Origin: Burkholderia plantarii
GTDB taxonomy: Bacteria; Pseudomonadota; Gammaproteobacteria; Burkholderiales; Burkholderiaceae
Assembly (NCBI RefSeq): GCF_001411805.1
Contig: NZ_CP007214.1
Coordinates: 1-64,000, forward strand
DNA length: 64,000 bases
Direction of reading: 5' to 3'
Below, piece by piece: positions 1-7,975 of the stretch; position 1 is the first letter of the stretch, and each line of letters begins with the position of its first letter. A program made the translations under genes and the position numbers. Below the pieces are notes generated by a model. It was not told where the DNA came from. It saw nothing but the letters and a program-made list of their open reading frames with translations, and did not search any database.

Positions 1-45
1 TCACATTTCACAAAAAATATCTTATGATGCGGCGTGACAACCAGA

Positions 46-61
46 TTCTCCACGTGGAGAA
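46..61. promoter_or_regulatory. parS-like palindrome upstream of parA
   Basis: This is a perfect 16-bp palindrome, TTCTCCACGTGGAGAA, with a CACGTG core, 40 bp before the parA start. Many ParB centromere sites are palindromes with a CACGTG centre. Its place at the head of parAB suggests a ParB binding site or a partition-operon operator. The function is inferred; I noticed no second copy in the window. Confidence 0.5.
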
Positions 62-100
62 CTCCTGGTTCGACTATGCCAGTTGATTAAGGAGAGCCGA

Positions 101-784
101 ATGGGATTGGTGTTCGCAGTCGCAAATCAGAAAGGTGGCGTCGGTAAAACGACCACGACGATGAATCTTGCCGGGGCGTGCGTGGCGGAGGGCTACAAAG
201 TCTTGGTCGCCGACGCAGACGATCAGAGGTCCTGCATGAGCTGGGCTGCTACTGCAGGCGACGAGCCTCTTCCGTTCGATGTCGTAAGCCTGTCCGACTT
301 GGACAAAATGATAGGGAGGCAGATAGCGTCACTCGCCGAGAAGTACGACATCACGATTGTCGACTGTCCCCCCAATATTGCCGATTTAACGACCGGTCGT
401 GTGCTGGCTGTCGCCGACGTTACGCTCGTTCCAACCGACGTGTCTCCATTGGAAATGTGGAGCAATCAAGGGATGATCAAACTCGTCGAGCAAACACAGA
501 CAATCAATCCGAACGGAAAGGTTGCGCTTTTTTTAAATAAATTCCAACCTCGTTCAATGCTCAGTGAGCAGATGGTCCGATTGCTGGAAGAGGGAGGGGT
601 AACACTTTTGTCAGAAAAAGTGCCCTATCGAGAGGTGTATCGACAAGCCGCCGCCCTCGGGAGAACGGTCTTCGACGCGAAAGGACTGAGAAATACGAAA
701 GCAGCGAAAGCCGACTTCAAGAATTTGTTTGAAGCTGTTGTCAATCTCCATCAAGGGAATTCTGAGCCAGAGGAGAAAGCATGA
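101..784 (+). CDS. parA: ParA-family partition ATPase
   Basis: This is a ParA/MinD-type ATPase of 227 aa. The deviant Walker A motif KGGVGKTTT lies at residues 12-20, and the Walker B-like strand reads TIVDCPPN. It has no N-terminal helix-turn-helix extension, so it is a short ParA. ParA ATPases move ParB-bound plasmid copies over the nucleoid. I chose ATG 101 because AAGGAGAG at 89-96 is well placed for it; a TTG six codons upstream stays open in frame but is less likely. The stop overlaps the parB start in an ATGA. The parS-like palindrome lies just upstream. Confidence 0.93.
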   Translation: MGLVFAVANQKGGVGKTTTTMNLAGACVAEGYKVLVADADDQRSCMSWAATAGDEPLPFDVVSLSDLDKMIGRQIASLAEKYDITIVDCPPNIADLTTGRVLAVADVTLVPTDVSPLEMWSNQGMIKLVEQTQTINPNGKVALFLNKFQPRSMLSEQMVRLLEEGGVTLLSEKVPYREVYRQAAALGRTVFDAKGLRNTKAAKADFKNLFEAVVNLHQGNSEPEEKA

Positions 785-1827
785 ACGCGAAAGGGAAGTT
801 GGATTTGACGAGCAGGGTCCGAGCCGGTATGGACGATCAGCGGAGGTCGGCGACTGCGCGGCTCGACGCGGCGCAGGTCGTTCAGACGGCGCATCTCGAA
901 GTGGCGGCACAACTGCCAAGTGACGTGGCAAGCAGAATTCCAGGGATCGTCTCGCGCGAGGGCATCACCAGGTCCGATCGCCAATCCGTAAAGATCCGGG
1001 TCGCGGACACAATTCCTAATCCGTACAACCCGCGGGTGTTTTATGACGAAACGACCATCGGCAATCTGGCCGAGTCGTTCGGATCGCAAGGCCAACTTGA
1101 GGCAATCAAGGTTACGCGCTTGCCTCAATTTCCAGACAAGTGGGTGACCATCGACGGCGGCCGTCGGACGCGAGCGGCCGTTCTTCGCGGCGATGAGTTC
1201 ATTGACGCCGAAATTGTCGACGAATCTCTCGCAGCTAGTGCTTTATATCTGCGGGCCTATCACGCGAACAAGGACCGAGACGAGCAGACCGATTTCGACG
1301 ACGCGTACGCTTGGAAGAAGTTGCTGGATGACGGTGTATTTCGCGACCAGAACGAACTTGCGGCGGCCGTGGGCAGCGACCCAAAGCACGTAAGCAAGGT
1401 GCTCCAACTGACGACGCTTCCGAAAGCACTCCTGGAGGCAATGGCAAAAAGGGCCGACGTCGTCCGTCTGTCACACGCGTACAACCTCAAATTGATCTGT
1501 GACCGGGCGGGGGCCGAGGTTGCCGAACGCTGGCTGAAAGAGGTTCTGGACGGTACTGCGAGCGTTCGCAAGCTCGAGCAGGTGGCGGCCGCCGAGCAGA
1601 CGAAGGAGGCCGGGGCAAAGCGCACGAAGGTTCACTACCAGTCGAAGTTTCCATTCCGATCAAATGGCGGTGACGAAATTGGAATGCTGAAGCAGTTTGC
1701 TGATGGACGGACCGAATTGACGCTCACAGGAGTAACGGGAACCGCTCAAGAAGAGCTCGGCGAGAAACTGAAAGAGCTTGTAATGCAGTGGATCGCGGCA
1801 AATCCTCTGAGCGAGTCGCCTGAGTAG
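781..1827 (+). CDS. parB: ParB-family centromere-binding protein
   Basis: This is a 348-aa ParB. The N-terminal ParB/sulfiredoxin-like nuclease-fold domain shows NPYNPR at residues 80-85 and the box-II motif DGGRRTRAA at 125-133. A helix-turn-helix follows at about 189-210. The C-terminal part (about 290-345) probably dimerises. ParB binds the centromere and stimulates ParA. It begins inside the parA stop codon (ATGA), so the two are translationally coupled. The iteron array of the origin begins 27 bp after its stop, the usual parAB-rep layout of betaproteobacterial plasmids and secondary replicons. Confidence 0.92.
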   Translation: MNAKGKLDLTSRVRAGMDDQRRSATARLDAAQVVQTAHLEVAAQLPSDVASRIPGIVSREGITRSDRQSVKIRVADTIPNPYNPRVFYDETTIGNLAESFGSQGQLEAIKVTRLPQFPDKWVTIDGGRRTRAAVLRGDEFIDAEIVDESLAASALYLRAYHANKDRDEQTDFDDAYAWKKLLDDGVFRDQNELAAAVGSDPKHVSKVLQLTTLPKALLEAMAKRADVVRLSHAYNLKLICDRAGAEVAERWLKEVLDGTASVRKLEQVAAAEQTKEAGAKRTKVHYQSKFPFRSNGGDEIGMLKQFADGRTELTLTGVTGTAQEELGEKLKELVMQWIAANPLSESPE

Positions 1828-1854
1828 ATAGCCGAGGGCCTCCGGCCACACAAC

Positions 1855-2373
1855 GCATAAGTTGGGGCGCAAACGGACGTTCACAGTCACGCATACCTTG
1901 GGGCGCTTTTGGCCGCGCCTCTACGCATATCTTGGGGCAAACAGACGGTCGCCGATCGCGCATAAATTGGGGCGCTTTTTGCCACGTCTCCACGCATATC
2001 TTGGGACGAATGGACAGCCGCTAGACGCGCATAAATTGGGGCGGGTCACGTTAGACGTTCAATCCGGAAGTTGCAATCGACATGCAGTAACCACTCGATT
2101 TTTCGCGGAAGTAAGCACGAACAAGGGCGAGCTAGTACGATCGATTAAGAGGGCGCATAAGATGGGGCGCATCTATCTGACCTCCAGCGCATATCTTGGG
2201 GCGACAGGTTAGCCCGCGGTCACGCATAAGATGGGGCGGGTGACCGGCCTTCGTGACGACTCTCCGCTCGTGTAAGCCTCCACGTTCCCTGGGATACGGG
2301 GATCTAGAAGGCAGCCAGGAACGCGCATACGTTGGGGCGGTAGCTGTGATCTGAAGGCCGCATAACTCGGGGC
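1855..2373 (+). repeat. Iteron array, 11 direct copies
   Basis: Eleven copies of a 14-16 bp motif, consensus GCATAwvtTGGGGCG, all on the plus strand. They start at 1855, 1891, 1925, 1960, 1994, 2029, 2155, 2189, 2224, 2325 and 2360. The first six are spaced 34-36 bp apart, about three to three and a half helical turns. The copies at 1994 (GGGAC end) and 2360 (TCGGGGC) are degenerate. These are the expected binding sites for the RepA encoded at 2836. They probably serve in initiation and copy control by handcuffing. Confidence 0.9.
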
Positions 2374-2619
2374 AGAGACTGGGGACGTGCGTCTGCTTTT
2401 TGCACACGATCTGCCGTAGCGAGCCAAAGGCATGAATTTGACCTGTCGGGGGGAAGGTTTTCTTTCTTCTTCGTGGTCGAGAGGTCGCGAAGTGTGGGCA
2501 ACCGAAGGTTGTCCACCGCAGCGAGCTCCTCTACAAGCAAATTAAAAGTAAACGTACCTATAAAAGCAAAGCTAGATGGGAGAATTCCTCTTTCTTATCA
2601 TATGGTTGGCCGTTCTTTC
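2374..2619. other. AT-rich core of the first replication origin
   Basis: No credible gene lies here. The stretch from about 2538 to 2605 is strongly AT-rich compared with its surroundings, and it sits between the forward iterons (1855-2373) and the reverse iterons (2620-2782). That position and composition fit a DNA-unwinding element. This is inference from composition and context only. Confidence 0.5.
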
Positions 2620-2782
2620 GCCCCAGGATATGCGTGGACCGCCCCAAGGTATGCGCAAATGGCCCCGATTTATGCGTGATTCGAGCCCCAACTTATGCGA
2701 AATCCCGCCCCGAATTATGCGTGGATAACTTGTGTTATCCACAGGGTTTATCCACACCCAGCCCCGGCGCCCCGACATATGC
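2620..2782 (-). repeat. Iterons in inverse orientation, 6 copies
   Basis: Six copies of the same iteron on the opposite strand, visible on the plus strand as GCCCCnnnnTATGC. They lie at 2620-2633, 2641-2654, 2662-2675, 2685-2698, 2707-2720 and 2769-2782. The array runs to within 54 bp of the repA start, so RepA bound here could also repress its own promoter, as in other iteron plasmids. The change of orientation relative to 1855-2373 is clear. Confidence 0.88.
2720..2756. other. DnaA boxes of the first origin
   Basis: Two perfect consensus DnaA boxes, TTATCCACA, lie at 2735-2743 and 2748-2756. A one-mismatch box on the other strand (CGTGGATAA) lies at 2720-2728. They sit inside the reverse iteron array just before repA and mark a DnaA-assisted, RepA-dependent theta origin. 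Confidence 0.85.
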
Positions 2783-2835
2783 GTGACGGGCGAGGGTGGC
2801 TATGTTTTAATCCGCGAAACTGAACGAGCACCATC

Positions 2836-3810
2836 ATGGCTGAACCGACGAAACTCAAGGGCAAGTCGAGCAAGTCTGCAGAGCCGAAGTCGGCCGCGAT
2901 ACGGCCGAATGTCGCGAGCCGACTCTTCGAAGAATCGCTGGCCATCGAGCGTGAGGATGCGTTTCGGGCCGGTATGGCCGGCTTTATGGGGCGTGCGCTC
3001 GTGCAAGCGACTTTGCCATACCGCGAGCCTGATCGGGACCTTCCGGTCTGGGGAAGGAGGTCGGGCGAGATGAGCCTGATCATCAAGCCAGGCTACTACC
3101 TTGAGCAGAAGTCGAATCAGCTCGCCAGCATGGGGTACCCCTATGGAACGATTCCCCGGCTACTTCTCGCATGGCTAGGTACGGAAGCGGTGCGCACCAA
3201 AGAACGGCAGCTTGTTCTCGGGAAATCACTTTCCGCGTTCATGGATGCGCTGGGTATCTCGGCTCACACGGGCGGAAAGAACGGCTCCATCACACGTGTG
3301 CGTGAAATGATGAAGCGCCTCTTTGCGTCCGATATGGCTATCGTTCATGGTGGCGGGCCAGCGCCAGGTACGGATTTCGCAACACGCAAATTCAGTATCG
3401 CAGACGAAACCTGCCTCTGGTGGGACCCTCAGGCGCCGGAGCAAGCGGGACTTTGGCAGTCGACGGTCACACTATCCGAACGGTTCTTCAGAGAGATCCT
3501 CGAGGCTCCGGTGCCGATCGATTTGCGTGCGCTGAAGGCGCTACGTCAGTCGCCGATGGCCATCGATTTGTACTGCTGGCTGACGTATCGAAATTTTTCC
3601 CTGCGAGCTCCGACCACGGTTCCTTGGGAAGCGTTGAAACTCCAATTCGGATCGGGCGCCTCTGAGGACAAGAAGTTTCGAGAGACCGTGCGACGAGCAT
3701 TGGTCCAGGTGCTCGAGGTCTATCCGGCGGCGAACGTCAGTCCCACGAAGGCCGGTCTCTACCTGGAGCCCTCCAGGACGAGCGTCCCGCGGGCGATCAA
3801 GATCGCGTAA
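2836..3810 (+). CDS. repA: RepA replication initiator, RepA_C family
   Basis: This 324-aa protein resembles the plasmid RepA family (RepA_C type) of proteobacterial low-copy plasmids. The conserved central stretch has the YREP-DRDLPVWGRRSG segment, then GYPYGTIPRLLLAWL and TEAVRTKER, then a TGGKNGSITRVREMMKRLF helix region. RepA of this kind binds iterons as a monomer to open the origin and as a dimer to limit copy number. Iterons and DnaA boxes lie directly upstream, and one further iteron lies 27 bp past its stop. The ribosome-binding site is weak. Confidence 0.9.
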   Translation: MAEPTKLKGKSSKSAEPKSAAIRPNVASRLFEESLAIEREDAFRAGMAGFMGRALVQATLPYREPDRDLPVWGRRSGEMSLIIKPGYYLEQKSNQLASMGYPYGTIPRLLLAWLGTEAVRTKERQLVLGKSLSAFMDALGISAHTGGKNGSITRVREMMKRLFASDMAIVHGGGPAPGTDFATRKFSIADETCLWWDPQAPEQAGLWQSTVTLSERFFREILEAPVPIDLRALKALRQSPMAIDLYCWLTYRNFSLRAPTTVPWEALKLQFGSGASEDKKFRETVRRALVQVLEVYPAANVSPTKAGLYLEPSRTSVPRAIKIA

Positions 3811-3837
3811 TGCGAAGAGAAAGCAGGCTTCCTCTCC

Positions 3838-3851
3838 GCATATCTCGGGGC
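3838..3851 (+). repeat. Isolated iteron downstream of repA
   Basis: A single GCATATCTCGGGGC sits 27 bp after the repA stop. It matches the iteron consensus except for T-to-C in TTGGGGC, the same change seen in the copy at 2360. It may be the outlying member of the origin set. Confidence 0.7.
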
Positions 3852-4906
3852 AAACGCCTTTCACCACTACTCCATGAGCACCTGGTGCGGCGCTGGGCAG
3901 GCTTCCCACTTGGTCGACGTCGAGATCTACGTGGCACGGCAGGCTGTCAGCGACTCACCTCCTAGTGCCGCAGACAGCCGCCTCGGCCAGGCCAGCGCAC
4001 GGCTCTGATTGAGCGTGTGCGGTGGGCAGCCACAGCGCATTGAGCGCTGCGGCAGTACCCAGGACCTGATCCACAGCGAGATCAACATGGTGGTGTCAGC
4101 TGCCCGCGCTCAAATGCCGCCTGCGGTTGGACCTGGCCCGCGGCTCGCCGAGCGCGCACGTCGCGCAACTGCGGCGACTCGAGTCAGGCTCGCCCCGATA
4201 ACACCACCACGTCCACATCGAGGTCCGTGAACTGCGGCCGGGTAAGCCAGCCGGGCGAGCGCGCACGGTGCCAGCGCATCCTGGTCGACGGTTAGGGTCC
4301 ACGCGGTATGTCCTGGCGGCGGCCAGCAGCCTACATTCTTGTGCCGGCGACGGTCACCTCGGCCAGGCCAGCGTGCGGCTCGTCGAGCACGAACGTCATG
4401 CACCTGCAGCGTGCCGCATCGACGGTGACTCTGGCGGCGCCGCGGCTGCGACCACGTCCACATCGAGGTTTTCATGGCGCCGCCGGACCGTGGCCAGCTC
4501 GGGGCGCCCCCGCGCGTGCAGTGGCCCGACCGGCTGCTTCTCGAGCGCGGGCTACACCGCCGCGGCGCGTCGCCGGCACCGCCACTGGGTGCTTATGCCA
4601 CCGCCGCCGGCCGGCCGCTCGCCGAGCGCGCGCGTGTTGCACTGTAGCTGGGCTTCGAGTGCGCCACGACGGCGAGTCTGCGGCTGGACGGGCTCGCTGA
4701 TGAGGCCGACCTGGCTCCTTGATGTCGTGGTGAACGGCTGATAGCCACACCTTGTTGGCTAGGGGTTAGGAGGGCGCGAGGTCGTTTGAGCGTAGGAATG
4801 AGTCGAAAGACCGTTAGTTGCGTACACTGCCCTTCCTTGCAAAGCTTGGCTGCGTCCGCGGCGCGTTCAGCGAACAGGCGGTCGGCGCGCACACGCGCGC
4901 GTTGAG
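3852..4906. other. Non-coding, degraded repetitive region
   Basis: I find no convincing gene in this roughly 1-kb GC-rich stretch. Short open frames have no recognisable protein, no ribosome-binding site, and overlap each other on both strands. It contains diverged internal repeats. CTCGGCCAGGCCAGCG occurs near 3983 and 4358. CCACGTCCACATCGAGGT occurs near 4206 and 4450. A GCTCGyCGAGCrCG motif recurs near 4141, 4378 and 4617. This looks like decayed, internally duplicated DNA between two replicons. I cannot tell what it derives from. Confidence 0.5.
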
Positions 4907-5065
4907 CCCGGTGCCGGATTTATCCGGTACCGGGTGATTTACGCGCACTTGGCGGTGCGGCGGGCGAAGCCCGTCGCGGCGCTTAGTGCCAGCCGGAGGA
5001 TGGAGACTGCGTCGCGACGCAGTTTCGTCTGCGGGCTTGCCCGCCCCTCTGAGGCGGAGCCTCAG
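4907..5065. repeat. Cluster of four palindromes next to the second origin
   Basis: Four strong inverted repeats occur within 160 bp. 4907-4934 has 12-bp arms with one mismatch around TTTA. 5006-5023 is a perfect 18-bp palindrome, ACTGCGTCGCGACGCAGT. 5031-5044 is GCGGGC-TT-GCCCGC. 5049-5065 is CTGAGGC-GGA-GCCTCAG. No gene is present. They lie just past the DnaA box of the putative second origin, so primase or terminator roles or simple REP-like repeats are all possible. Confidence 0.6.
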
Positions 5066-5105
5066 CTCGATCTAGGGTAGATAGAGATGGGTTCTGACTA
5101 AGCTC

Positions 5106-5153
5106 CGACATTTAACGCCTTCCGACCCCGACATTTAACCGCATTTATCCACA
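5106..5153. other. Putative second origin: DnaA box plus repeats
   Basis: A perfect DnaA box TTATCCACA lies at 5145-5153. Two direct repeats CGACATTTAAC lie at 5106-5116 and 5129-5139. The box is about 155 bp past the stop of the minus-strand rep gene. In IncFII/R1 plasmids the oriR, headed by a DnaA box, lies a similar distance after repA, beyond the CIS element. Origin function is inferred from this match of layout. Confidence 0.5.
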
Positions 5154-5308
5154 GCGCCGCGCCGGCGACACCGGACTCCAGCGCGGAATTGCGGCCGCCG
5201 CGCGCGTTCTTCGGCCGATGAGGGGGCGGCCGCGCTGTCCTGGCCAGCAAGCGGCCGTGCGCCTCCCTCGCGGGGGCGATCGGAAGGCGCTACATAACGT
5301 CAGAGGAA

Positions 5309-6211
5309 TTAGCCTGGCGGGGAGAGCTGGCTGCGCGCGACGCGGAAACACTGATCGCGATCCCAATCAGGGTTCGCTTCCTTCAGCTGGCCGACTCGGA
5401 TCATTACCGCGCGCTCGAATTCGGCATGGTGGTCGGCGCTGGCCAGCGCGTCGCGCGACTTCGCACGTGCTCGTGCGGCCGCGAGTTTGGTCGTGAGCTG
5501 CTCGAGCAGCTGGCCAACGCCGGCCGCACCTGCGCCGCTCTTGCGCTCGCGCTTACGGGCGGCGTCGCGCCGGCGCTGCACACGAAGGTGCGCGCGCGTG
5601 CGCTCGTGGCGCAGCCACTTGCCCAGGCCGAACTGCTCGAAGAGCGCCGGCGAGAGGTAGCGGATCGCGGCCAGGCCGCGGTAGCGCGGCCCCTGCTTGT
5701 CGACCTGAAGCTCGCATTGCGGCCGGCTCTTGACCAGGCGCGCGGTGACCAGGTCGCGCAGCGCGCGCTCGGCGCGCCGAACGGGCAGGCCTGCCTGCTC
5801 GGCGAGATAGGGGAGGGTGAAATCGATCCAGGCGCCCTTGGACGGCACCGCGACGCGGAGCGTGGAGAGGTCGCAGAATTTGACCAGTGCGCGCACCAGC
5901 TGGACGCACGCGACACGGCGCTCGCTGCGCTGTTGCCGACGGCTGCCGTTGGCCGCGTTGAGCGCTGGCAGCCAGGCCTGCGGCGTGTCGAGATAGCGGC
6001 CGAGCCGCAGCTTCAGTTCACGCAGCAGCCGCGGCGAGTTCGCGGGCGCCGGGCAGGGGATGTCCGCAGGCCACACGCGCTCGGGGAGCGCGCCCGTGCG
6101 GCTCGGCGCGTGCGCGACCGACGTCGGCGGCACGTGGCCACCGGCGTCTGGCACTGAACATGGCGCGGCGGCCGGGTCTGCCGGCTGCGAGCGAAGGGGG
6201 AGACGAGTCAC
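5309..6211 (-). CDS. Second replication initiator, IncFII RepA-like
   Basis: This 300-aa protein (GTG start) resembles IncFII/R1-type RepA. About 125-195 looks like a winged-helix region with FTLPYLAEQAGLPVRRAERAL and a LVTARLVKSR continuation. It is followed by LSPALFEQFGLGKWLRHERTRA and a very basic helical segment (RRRDAARKRERK). The N-terminal 60 residues are proline-rich and poorly conserved. GTG 6211 lacks a good ribosome-binding site, which fits expression coupled to a leader peptide as in R1, but the true start could be downstream. A counter-transcribed RNA lies in its leader and an origin-like DnaA box lies past its stop. It is a different family from the RepA at 2836. Confidence 0.68.
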   Translation of the reverse strand: MTRLPLRSQPADPAAAPCSVPDAGGHVPPTSVAHAPSRTGALPERVWPADIPCPAPANSPRLLRELKLRLGRYLDTPQAWLPALNAANGSRRQQRSERRVACVQLVRALVKFCDLSTLRVAVPSKGAWIDFTLPYLAEQAGLPVRRAERALRDLVTARLVKSRPQCELQVDKQGPRYRGLAAIRYLSPALFEQFGLGKWLRHERTRAHLRVQRRRDAARKRERKSGAGAAGVGQLLEQLTTKLAAARARAKSRDALASADHHAEFERAVMIRVGQLKEANPDWDRDQCFRVARSQLSPPG

Positions 6212-6238
6212 GTGGCGTCTTAGCGCGTGACGTTGCCC

Positions 6239-6283
6239 CTAGGCGCCCGGCGCCTCTCGTGCGTGATGGCCACCGCCTGCCAT
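6239..6283 (-). CDS. Possible leader peptide of the second rep gene
   Basis: A 14-codon frame (ATG 6283, TAG ending at 6239) has GAGGA about 8 nt before its start and ends 27 nt before the rep GTG. R1-type replicons use translation of a short leader peptide (Tap) to open the repA ribosome-binding site, and the antisense RNA blocks the leader. Here position and a ribosome-binding site are the only evidence, and the frames do not overlap as in R1. This is speculative. Confidence 0.2.
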   Translation of the reverse strand: MAGGGHHAREAPGA

Positions 6284-6412
6284 TCGCGTGTCCTCGGTGC
6301 TGCGGCGGCCTCTCGCTGGCCGCAGTTTCTCTCTGGGGCGTTCACGCCCGCTGTGCTCTCGTATGTCATCTCGTGTGTTTTTGTCAGTCAAATTTGGTCA
6401 CACAGATGTCGC

Positions 6413-6440
6413 TTGACAGGGCAGTTTCCCGCTCTAGAAT
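6413..6440 (+). promoter_or_regulatory. Sigma-70 promoter for antisense RNA
   Basis: A perfect -35 TTGACA (6413-6418), a 16-bp spacer and a -10 TAGAAT (6435-6440) point away from the second rep gene. No gene follows on this strand. An intrinsic terminator stands about 50-75 bp downstream, so the product should be a short RNA. Confidence 0.75.
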
Positions 6441-6446
6441 CCGAGC

Positions 6447-6524
6447 TTGGTCTGATGTGGCGGCTCGTTTTCCGCTCTGTCGCTAACATCTGTTACGCCC
6501 CGTCTATCCACGGGGCGTTTTTTT
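6447..6524 (+). ncRNA. CopA-like counter-transcribed copy-control RNA
   Basis: This is a predicted transcript of about 78 nt, from the promoter at 6413-6440 to the terminator at 6495-6524. It runs antisense to the leader of the minus-strand rep gene. The 5' part can form a stem-loop: GCGG (6460-6463) pairs with CCGC (6472-6475) around an 8-nt loop, flanked by GATGT (6454-6458) and ACATC (6486-6490). Size, orientation, position and the second stem being the terminator all match CopA/RNAI-type antisense RNAs that set IncFII-like copy number. Function is inferred. Confidence 0.62.
6495..6524 (+). terminator. Intrinsic terminator of the antisense RNA
   Basis: A perfect 9-bp stem (ACGCCCCGT at 6495-6503, ACGGGGCGT at 6510-6518) with a 6-nt loop is followed by a run of seven T (6518-6524). 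This is a textbook rho-independent terminator on the plus strand. Confidence 0.9.
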
Positions 6525-6624
6525 GGTCACGTTCTCTCTCGCCTCCTGTTGATCCGACGGCCAACAACATCCTTCGACGTTGCTTGGCAGTTCAGCGAAA
6601 CCTTCCAGTTCCACACCGTTGTGC

Positions 6625-7962
6625 TCACAACCAATTCCTGGGCGAGTCCGCATCATCGAATTCGGGATCGGCGTATGGGCCTGACGGCGGAGCGGGCGGC
6701 CGATCGGGCGGTGGGATGTCTCGCGGCGCACGGTTTCGGCGCGCGGCGGCCGCCGCCCGTTCCTCGTAGGCGGTCAACGGCAGCGCCGGCATGGTCCCCG
6801 CGCCCACGCGCCAGACCCAGGCGTCGACGTCGCTCTCCTCGATCAAGGTGTCCAGGCTGCTCTGGTAGGACGTCGACGCGTCGGCCGGCACCACGAAGAG
6901 GGCCGTCTCCTTCTCGGCGTCGGTCAGCAGCACGTTGGCGATCGGACTGGTCGTGGCCTGGTTGTAGCGCAGGCACTTCAGGAAGCGGCGCTTCGCCAGG
7001 CTCTTCAGAAGGGTGTGCTCGGTAAGGTTCTCGAACGGAATCCAGTTTTCGGTCGTCAACATCATCGAGACTTCTTGAACCGTCGCCGTGCCGCTCGCCG
7101 ACACGCTCGCCGTGGCGATCACGATCAGGTGCGTGCCTTCGGTGCTGGCCGACATTTCCAGCTCGGCCTTGAAGACCTTCTCGAGACGCTTCTTGGTTTT
7201 TTCATCGAGCATCAAACCGAAGCGGGGCAGGTGCTTGATGACCAGCTTGAAGCCGAAGCGGGTCTTGGCGATCTCCTTGAGTTCGCCGATTACGAGGATG
7301 TAGTGGGGCTTGCCGGCATTGGACGCGCTGATGCGCGCCAAGTGCGCCGCTCGGCGCTGCTCGATCAGATCCTCCTGGTCGAGCACGAACGTCTCAGGGA
7401 TGTAGAGGAGGTCGATCAAGTCGAGCTTCTTCGACTGCTTGCCGGCCGCGGCCTTCAGCAGTTCGCGTCGCACCAGGCTCCAGCCGCGCTTGCCGGCCAT
7501 CGCAGGCGACCAGCGATTGAGGCCGGCTTGCTCCCAGAGGTAGTGGAGGAGTCCCCGGAGCGTGAGCTTCTTTCCGTCCGCCTTCACGCTCTCCGGCTCG
7601 TTACCGGACGGCTCGGGCATTTCGCGCGAGGCGCCCTTAGCCAGCGAGAACCCGAATTTCAGCGTCACCATGCCGCTTTCCGGATCCTCGATGATGGCGC
7701 TGCCGTCGACATCGCCGTAGCCGCTGAGGCCTGCAGGCGGCTCGTAGGAATCGCACAAGGGATCCACCGAGTGCTGGCGGGCGGTGCCGGGCATCCGCTT
7801 GACGATAAAACGATCCTCGAAGCGGGCGATGTACATGGGAATGCCTGGGCTGCGGCAAAGGCAGAGCGGACGCTTCTTCTCGTCGTGCGCGGCCGGCAGC
7901 AACCCAAGGAAGCTGTTGCTCTCACCGTCGAATTCGCGGCCATCCAGTTCGAATCGTTGCAT
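6625..7962 (-). CDS. DUF1173-family plasmid protein
   Basis: This 445-aa protein resembles the DUF1173 family found on conjugative plasmids and integrative elements, whose function is unknown. The typical N-terminal signature is present: PLCLCR near residues 32-37, MYIARFEDRFIVKRMPG, then a conserved histidine and cysteine (QHSVDPLC). The middle (about 120-330) is mixed alpha/beta. The C-terminal 50 residues are proline-rich and probably unstructured. AGGAG lies a few bases before ATG 7962. It is the last gene of the accessory cluster before the second rep gene and may share a transcript with 7976-9045. Confidence 0.7.
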   Translation of the reverse strand: MQRFELDGREFDGESNSFLGLLPAAHDEKKRPLCLCRSPGIPMYIARFEDRFIVKRMPGTARQHSVDPLCDSYEPPAGLSGYGDVDGSAIIEDPESGMVTLKFGFSLAKGASREMPEPSGNEPESVKADGKKLTLRGLLHYLWEQAGLNRWSPAMAGKRGWSLVRRELLKAAAGKQSKKLDLIDLLYIPETFVLDQEDLIEQRRAAHLARISASNAGKPHYILVIGELKEIAKTRFGFKLVIKHLPRFGLMLDEKTKKRLEKVFKAELEMSASTEGTHLIVIATASVSASGTATVQEVSMMLTTENWIPFENLTEHTLLKSLAKRRFLKCLRYNQATTSPIANVLLTDAEKETALFVVPADASTSYQSSLDTLIEESDVDAWVWRVGAGTMPALPLTAYEERAAAAARRNRAPRDIPPPDRPPAPPSGPYADPEFDDADSPRNWL

Positions 7963-7975
7963 GGGGGCTCCTGGT

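Noticed and set aside
1855..2782. Short spaced repeats as a CRISPR array
   Set aside because: The 14-16 bp motif with roughly helical spacing, two orientations and adjacent repA and DnaA boxes identifies iterons.
4009..4892. Several 70-157 codon frames on both strands in the degraded region
   Set aside because: They overlap each other, lack ribosome-binding sites and recognisable domains, and the DNA carries diverged non-coding-type repeats.
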